From assembly GCA_964387775.1 (NCBI GenBank), contig CAYLZO010000234.1:1-8187 (forward strand): a stretch of DNA of 8,187 bases, given 5' to 3'. How positions within the stretch are numbered: the first letter of the stretch is position 1; each line of letters opens with the position of its first letter. This DNA comes from CAYLZO01 sp964387775. Its GTDB lineage: Bacteria > Chloroflexota > Anaerolineae > JAAYZQ01. Positions 5,472 to 8,187 of this stretch are shown piece after piece. The notes below the pieces were generated by a model, which was not told the origin of the DNA, did no database searches, and saw nothing but the letters and a program-made list of their open reading frames with translations. A program made the translations under genes and the position numbers.

Positions 5472-6443
5472 ATGGCAGACGAGACCAAACCGGGAAAGCG
5501 GGCACTGGTGCTGTCCGGCGGCGGGGGGCGGGGCGCCTACCACGTCGGCGTGCTGGAGTATTTGGAGGAAGTGGGCTGGCGGCCCGACGTCATCATCGGC
5601 TCGTCGGTGGGCGCGGTGAACGCCGCCGCCCTCGGCTCGGGGGTCAGCGTACGGGGCCTGAAATCGCGCTGGCTGGACTTGAAGACCCGCGACGTGCAAA
5701 AGATGCGCATCGACGATGTGCTGCTGGACAACATCGTCCGGCGCCGGGACCACGTGTTCGACCTGTGGCCCTGGCCCGAGACCCTGATGGGCCAGAGGCG
5801 CAAGTGGCAGGGGCGGGCCTGGTTCCGCCCGGAGGTCATCAACAGCCCCGACGCGCCCTACGACGTGTACGTGACCGCCGTCAACGCCCAGAACGCAGAG
5901 CTGACCTATTTCAGCAACCGGGACCCGGGCGGACTGCGGCTGGAACATATTTTGGCCAGCTTTAGCATCCCGCTGTGGTACGGGCCAACCGAGATCGACG
6001 GCGTGCCCTACTGGGACGGCGGCACCCTGGCCAACACGCCCTTTCGCAAGGCGCTGGAGATCGGGGCCAGCGAGATCGTCGTGGCGACCATGATCCCCTG
6101 GCCGGAGCGGCCGATCCACTCCACCGAGCGGCCGGGCTACATTACCGAGATCGGCACCGAGTTCCTGATCATCGCCCAGGAGCTGTGGAACGCCTTCGAG
6201 CCGGCCCTGGACGCCATGCTGACCGAGACGGTGTGGCGCGACTATTTGCTCTACAAGGCGGAGGAGGAGGCGGGCAAGTATCCGAACCTCCGCTGGCTGG
6301 AGATCGTGGCGCCGAACCAATACCTGACGGTGGGCCTGATGACCCACTACCAACTGGAATATCACCAGCACCTCTTCGAGCTGGGACGCTGGGACGCCCA
6401 GACCGACCTGGTAAGGGTGTTGCCCTTGCCGGAGAAAGGGTAG
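5472..6443 (+). CDS. Patatin-like phospholipase / acyl hydrolase
   Basis: This 323-residue protein is predicted to hydrolyse ester-linked acyl chains from phospholipids or similar lipids with a Ser-Asp dyad. The three patatin signatures are present: the oxyanion loop SGGGGRGAYHVGVL at 15-28, the nucleophile elbow GSSVG at 43-47 with Ser45, and the aspartate in WDGGTLANTP at 181-190 (Asp182). The region VVATMIPW at 203-210 fits the following core strand. There is no signal peptide or membrane helix, so it is probably cytoplasmic or peripheral. I chose the ATG at 5472 over an in-frame ATG at 5424 because GGGAGG sits seven bases before 5472 and the upstream ATG lies inside the predicted -10/spacer region, upstream of the expected transcript start. 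The C-terminal ~110 residues (about 215-323, rich in Trp, Tyr and Glu) lack a motif I recognise. Substrate and physiological role cannot be read. HicB follows after 15 bases. Confidence 0.93.
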   Translation: MADETKPGKRALVLSGGGGRGAYHVGVLEYLEEVGWRPDVIIGSSVGAVNAAALGSGVSVRGLKSRWLDLKTRDVQKMRIDDVLLDNIVRRRDHVFDLWPWPETLMGQRRKWQGRAWFRPEVINSPDAPYDVYVTAVNAQNAELTYFSNRDPGGLRLEHILASFSIPLWYGPTEIDGVPYWDGGTLANTPFRKALEIGASEIVVATMIPWPERPIHSTERPGYITEIGTEFLIIAQELWNAFEPALDAMLTETVWRDYLLYKAEEEAGKYPNLRWLEIVAPNQYLTVGLMTHYQLEYHQHLFELGRWDAQTDLVRVLPLPEKG

Positions 6444-6458
6444 AAAGCGGGAAGGTAA

Positions 6459-6698
6459 ATGTATTCGATCCGCCTGTATCTGGAGCCGAATCCGAACGGG
6501 TTTTATACTGTTACCAGTCCGGACGTACCGGGGTTGGTCACTGAGGGCCAGACGCCGACAGAGATTCTGAATAACGTGCAGGAAGCTCTGCAGGCCCTAG
6601 CAGGAGCTTGGCAGGAACTAGACCTAACGGTGCCACCTGCCCTGCGCCCAGTCCTGGCCGACCGTCCCCAGACAGTCGAAATGCTTGTCTCTGTCTGA
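6459..6698 (+). CDS. hicB: HicB-family antitoxin (short form)
   Basis: This 79-residue protein has the compact HicB fold signature: strands with GFYTVTSPDVPGLVTEGQT at 14-32, where S-P-D-x-P-G is the family hallmark, then the helix EILNNVQEALQAL at 35-47. HicB antitoxins bind HicA and block its mRNA-cleaving activity. The C-terminal tail (about 55-79) is too short for a ribbon-helix-helix or helix-turn-helix DNA-binding domain, so the usual autorepression by HicB is not obvious here. GGGAAGG lies only 3 bases before the ATG, a tight spacing that suggests modest initiation or coupling to the upstream gene. The toxin start overlaps this stop by one base (TGATG), so the two are translationally coupled in the order antitoxin then toxin. 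Base composition (35 G+C of 60 at 6541-6600) is lower than in the genes on both sides, consistent with insertion of the pair as a mobile module. Confidence 0.88.
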   Translation: MYSIRLYLEPNPNGFYTVTSPDVPGLVTEGQTPTEILNNVQEALQALAGAWQELDLTVPPALRPVLADRPQTVEMLVSV

Positions 6699-6910
6699 TG
6701 CGCTACCGGAAGCTTGCCAAACGCCTGCGCCAACTCGGCTGCGAGGAGCTTCGAACTGGCAAGGACAGTCACCGGATCTGGCACAATCCGGCCACTGGCA
6801 AGGTGGCCACAGTTCCCGACTGGGGAGCTGGTGATCTGGCTCCTGGCACGGTCCGGGCTGTCATCCGGGAGTTGGGCATCAGCCGTCGTGAGTTTGGACC
6901 GATCAAGTAG
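6698..6910 (+). CDS. hicA: HicA-family mRNA interferase toxin
   Basis: This 70-residue protein reads as a complete HicA (YcfA-like) double-stranded-RNA-binding-fold toxin that cleaves mRNA independently of ribosome-site choice. It has an initial helix KLAKRLRQLGCEE at 5-17, then GKDSHRIWHNP at 21-31 with the catalytic histidine at His25, the strand KVATVPDWG at 35-43, and LAPGTVRAVIRELGIS at 47-62, the family's conserved helix. The second common histidine in VPxH is tryptophan here (VPDW), a variant I believe occurs in part of the family, so activity is plausible. The ATG overlaps the hicB stop by one base. An intact catalytic residue and full length argue for a working toxin held in check by the adjacent antitoxin. 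The rluB-like gene starts 30 bases downstream. Confidence 0.9.
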   Translation: MRYRKLAKRLRQLGCEELRTGKDSHRIWHNPATGKVATVPDWGAGDLAPGTVRAVIRELGISRREFGPIK

Positions 6911-6928
6911 CGGGTATGCGAATACCTG
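6911..6928 (+). other. Small hairpin with GNRA-type loop before rluB
   Basis: GGTAT at 6913-6917 pairs perfectly with ATACC at 6922-6926, enclosing the tetraloop GCGA, a stable GNRA form. A G-U and a C-G pair extend the stem to seven. It sits just after the hicA stop and immediately before the GGAG at 6932-6935 that serves rluB. It lacks a T-run and is short, so it may be chance. A role in mRNA stability between the toxin and rluB is speculative. Confidence 0.3.
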
Positions 6929-6940
6929 AATGGAGAACTT

Positions 6941-7684
6941 TTGGAACGTTTACAAAAAGTGATGGCCCACGCCGGGGTGGCCTCGCGGCGCAAGTCGGAG
7001 AGGATCATCGAGCAGGGGCGGGTGACGGTCAATGGGCGGGTGGTCACCGAGCTGGGCACCAAGGTGGACCCCGACCGCGACGAGATCCGCGTGGACGGCC
7101 GCGAGATCGAGGTCAAGGAACGCCACGCGTACGTCCTGCTCCACAAGCCCGAGGACGTGCTCTCGGTGATGCGCGACAGGCGGGGGCGGCGGGACCTGGG
7201 CGACCTGGTGGACGTGCCCCGGCGGCTCTATCCCGTGGGCCGGTTGGACGCCGACAGCGAAGGCCTCATCCTGCTCACCGACGACGGCGAGCTGGCCAAC
7301 TATCTGACCCACCCCCGCTACGAGCACGAAAAGGAGTACCTCGTGCTGGTCAACGGGCATCCTTCGAAAAAGACGCTGGAAGCCTGGCGGCGGGGCGTGA
7401 TGCTCGACGGCTCACCCACGGCGCCGGCTGAGGTGGAGGTCCTCCGCCGCGAGCGCCAGTCGGCGCTGCTGCGTATCGTCATGCGCGAGGGGCGCAAGCG
7501 CCAGATCCGGCGGGTGGCCGCCCTGCTGGGCCATCCGGTGCGCCGGTTGAAGCGCGTGCGCCTCGGCCCGTTGGCGCTGGGCCCGCTGGAGCCGGGCCAA
7601 TGGCGCTACCTGACGGCCCAAGAGGTCCACGCCTTGAAGGCGCTCAAAAGAAAACACAAAAAGAGCCGAAAGGGCAGAAACTAG
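6941..7684 (+). CDS. rluB: 23S rRNA pseudouridine synthase, RluB/RsuA family
   Basis: This 247-residue protein should isomerise a specific uridine in large-subunit rRNA (U2605 by E. coli RluB numbering). Residues 2-58 are an S4 RNA-binding domain starting ERLQKVMAHAGVASRRKSE, with the GRVTVNGRVV stretch. The catalytic domain has VGRLDADSEGLILLT at 99-113 with the nucleophile Asp103, THPRYEHEKEYLV at 123-135, and MREGRKRQIRR at 181-191, diagnostic of the RsuA/RluB/E/F group. The tail from 235 is strongly basic (KRKHKKSRKGR), probably for rRNA contact. I chose TTG at 6941 because the S4 domain begins there and GGAG ends 5 bases upstream; starting at the in-frame ATG 6962 would remove the first S4 helix. 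Cytidylate kinase follows, a pairing I recall as common in Gram-positive and Chloroflexota genomes, often with scpB upstream. Here hicA occupies that upstream place. Confidence 0.94.
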   Translation: MERLQKVMAHAGVASRRKSERIIEQGRVTVNGRVVTELGTKVDPDRDEIRVDGREIEVKERHAYVLLHKPEDVLSVMRDRRGRRDLGDLVDVPRRLYPVGRLDADSEGLILLTDDGELANYLTHPRYEHEKEYLVLVNGHPSKKTLEAWRRGVMLDGSPTAPAEVEVLRRERQSALLRIVMREGRKRQIRRVAALLGHPVRRLKRVRLGPLALGPLEPGQWRYLTAQEVHALKALKRKHKKSRKGRN

Positions 7685-7686
7685 TT

Positions 7687-7714
7687 GCAACTCGCAACTC
7701 GCAACTTTCAACTC
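7687..7714 (+). repeat. Tandem heptamer repeat, four units
   Basis: Units are GCAACTC (7687-7693), GCAACTC (7694-7700), GCAACTT (7701-7707) and TCAACTC (7708-7714). It begins 3 bases after the rluB stop and ends directly before the purine-rich ribosome site of cytidylate kinase. No coding or terminator signal is visible in it. Heptamer arrays of this core resemble short intergenic repeats seen dispersed in some genomes. Confidence 0.75.
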
Positions 7715-7728
7715 GGAGGAGAGGGAGA

Positions 7729-8187
7729 TTGGGGCGACCAGCGACCATAGCCATTGACGGCCCGGCGGCTTCGGGCAAGAGTACGGTCGGCTGCCTGCTG
7801 GCCGAACGGCTGGGCTACGTCTACTTTGACACCGGCGTGATGTACCGGGCCGTCACCTGGGCGGCGCTGGATCGAGGCGTGGCCATCGAGGACGAGGACG
7901 GGGTCACGGCCCTGGCCCAGGAGCTGCACATCCAAGTCACCCGGCCCACGGTGGACGACGGCCGGCAGTACACGGTTCTGGCCGACGGGCAGGACGTCAC
8001 CTGGGCCATCCGCGCGCCGGCGGTGGACAACGGCGTGTCGCCCGTGTCAGCCTACGAGGGCGTGCGGGCGGCGTTGACGGCCCAACAGCGGCGCATCGCC
8101 CGGCAGGGCGAGATCGTCATGGTCGGCCGGGACATCGGCACGGTGGTCCTGCCCGACGCAGATCTGAAGGTCTATCTCGACGCCACG
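7729..8187 (+). CDS. cmk: Cytidylate kinase, N-terminal part (3' end cut by window)
   Basis: The first 153 residues are visible and the frame is open to the edge; a full enzyme is about 220-230 residues. It phosphorylates CMP and dCMP with ATP in pyrimidine nucleotide salvage. The P-loop GPAASGKST is at 11-19, preceded by the strand TIAID. The CMP-site segment FDTGVMYRAVTW is at 33-44 and VGRDIGTVVLPDADLKVYL at 132-150, both hallmark cytidylate kinase text. The start is TTG at 7729, the only suitable one close to the strand, with an unusually purine-rich GGAGGAGAGGGA at 7715-7726 immediately before it. An ATG start is absent. It lies 44 bases after rluB, separated by the heptamer repeat, and is probably co-transcribed with it. 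Confidence 0.95.
   Translation, partial: MGRPATIAIDGPAASGKSTVGCLLAERLGYVYFDTGVMYRAVTWAALDRGVAIEDEDGVTALAQELHIQVTRPTVDDGRQYTVLADGQDVTWAIRAPAVDNGVSPVSAYEGVRAALTAQQRRIARQGEIVMVGRDIGTVVLPDADLKVYLDAT

Noticed and set aside
5427..6371. Minus-strand ORF (314 codons) opposite the patatin gene
   Set aside because: Shadow ORF; the plus strand has the full patatin signature, a promoter and a ribosome site.
6423..6440. CCCTT/AAGGG hairpin at the end of the patatin gene as a terminator
   Set aside because: The stem is only 5 bp with a large loop and there is no T-run; hicB begins 19 bases later.

Overview
The window is a piece of a GC-rich bacterial chromosome, most likely Chloroflexota (Anaerolineae/Caldilineae-like). 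This is judged from the gene families present: a bacterial translin-family protein, a membrane-anchored Cas4-like nuclease, and short hairpin and heptamer repeats of a kind I associate with that phylum. No marker gene fixes the taxonomy. Most of the window (about 876-8187) is dense housekeeping-type coding sequence. The first ~870 bases are visibly AT-richer (for example 21 G+C of 60 at 661-720, against 43 of 60 at 1921-1980) and look like a decayed, imported restriction-modification locus.

Layout. (1) 3-873: the C-terminus of a DNA methyltransferase, then the wreck of a second gene, probably the partner endonuclease, broken by a ~156-bp palindromic MITE-like element and by a nonsense codon. 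(2) 876-3829, plus strand: a DEAD-box RNA helicase, a translin-family protein, and two small membrane proteins that together carry all the parts of one Cas4/Dna2-type iron-sulfur PD-(D/E)XK nuclease. (3) 3834-5300, minus strand: a TldD-family metalloprotease, convergent with the nuclease and only 4 bases from it. (4) 5301-5471: a divergent intergenic region with one good sigma70-type promoter in each direction. (5) 5472-6910, plus strand: a patatin-like phospholipase followed by a HicB-HicA toxin-antitoxin pair. (6) 6941-8187, plus strand: an RluB-family 23S rRNA pseudouridine synthase and the start of cytidylate kinase, separated by a heptamer tandem repeat. Cytidylate kinase runs off the window.

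The most interesting feature is the split nuclease at 3050-3829. The first protein carries the N-terminal cluster cysteine and the conserved histidine motif, and ends in a transmembrane helix. The second begins with a transmembrane helix and carries the Asp, Glu-x-Lys and Gln-x3-Tyr motifs and the C-x2-C-x5-C cluster cysteines. They are in the same frame, separated by one TGA and one codon. The simplest model is a two-subunit (or occasionally read-through) inner-membrane Cas4-like nuclease with a helical hairpin at the break. No CRISPR array or other cas gene is visible. Its co-directional neighbours are an RNA helicase and a translin-family nucleic-acid-binding protein, so a shared nucleic-acid processing role is possible but unproven.

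No convincing rho-independent terminator, tRNA, rRNA or CRISPR array was found.
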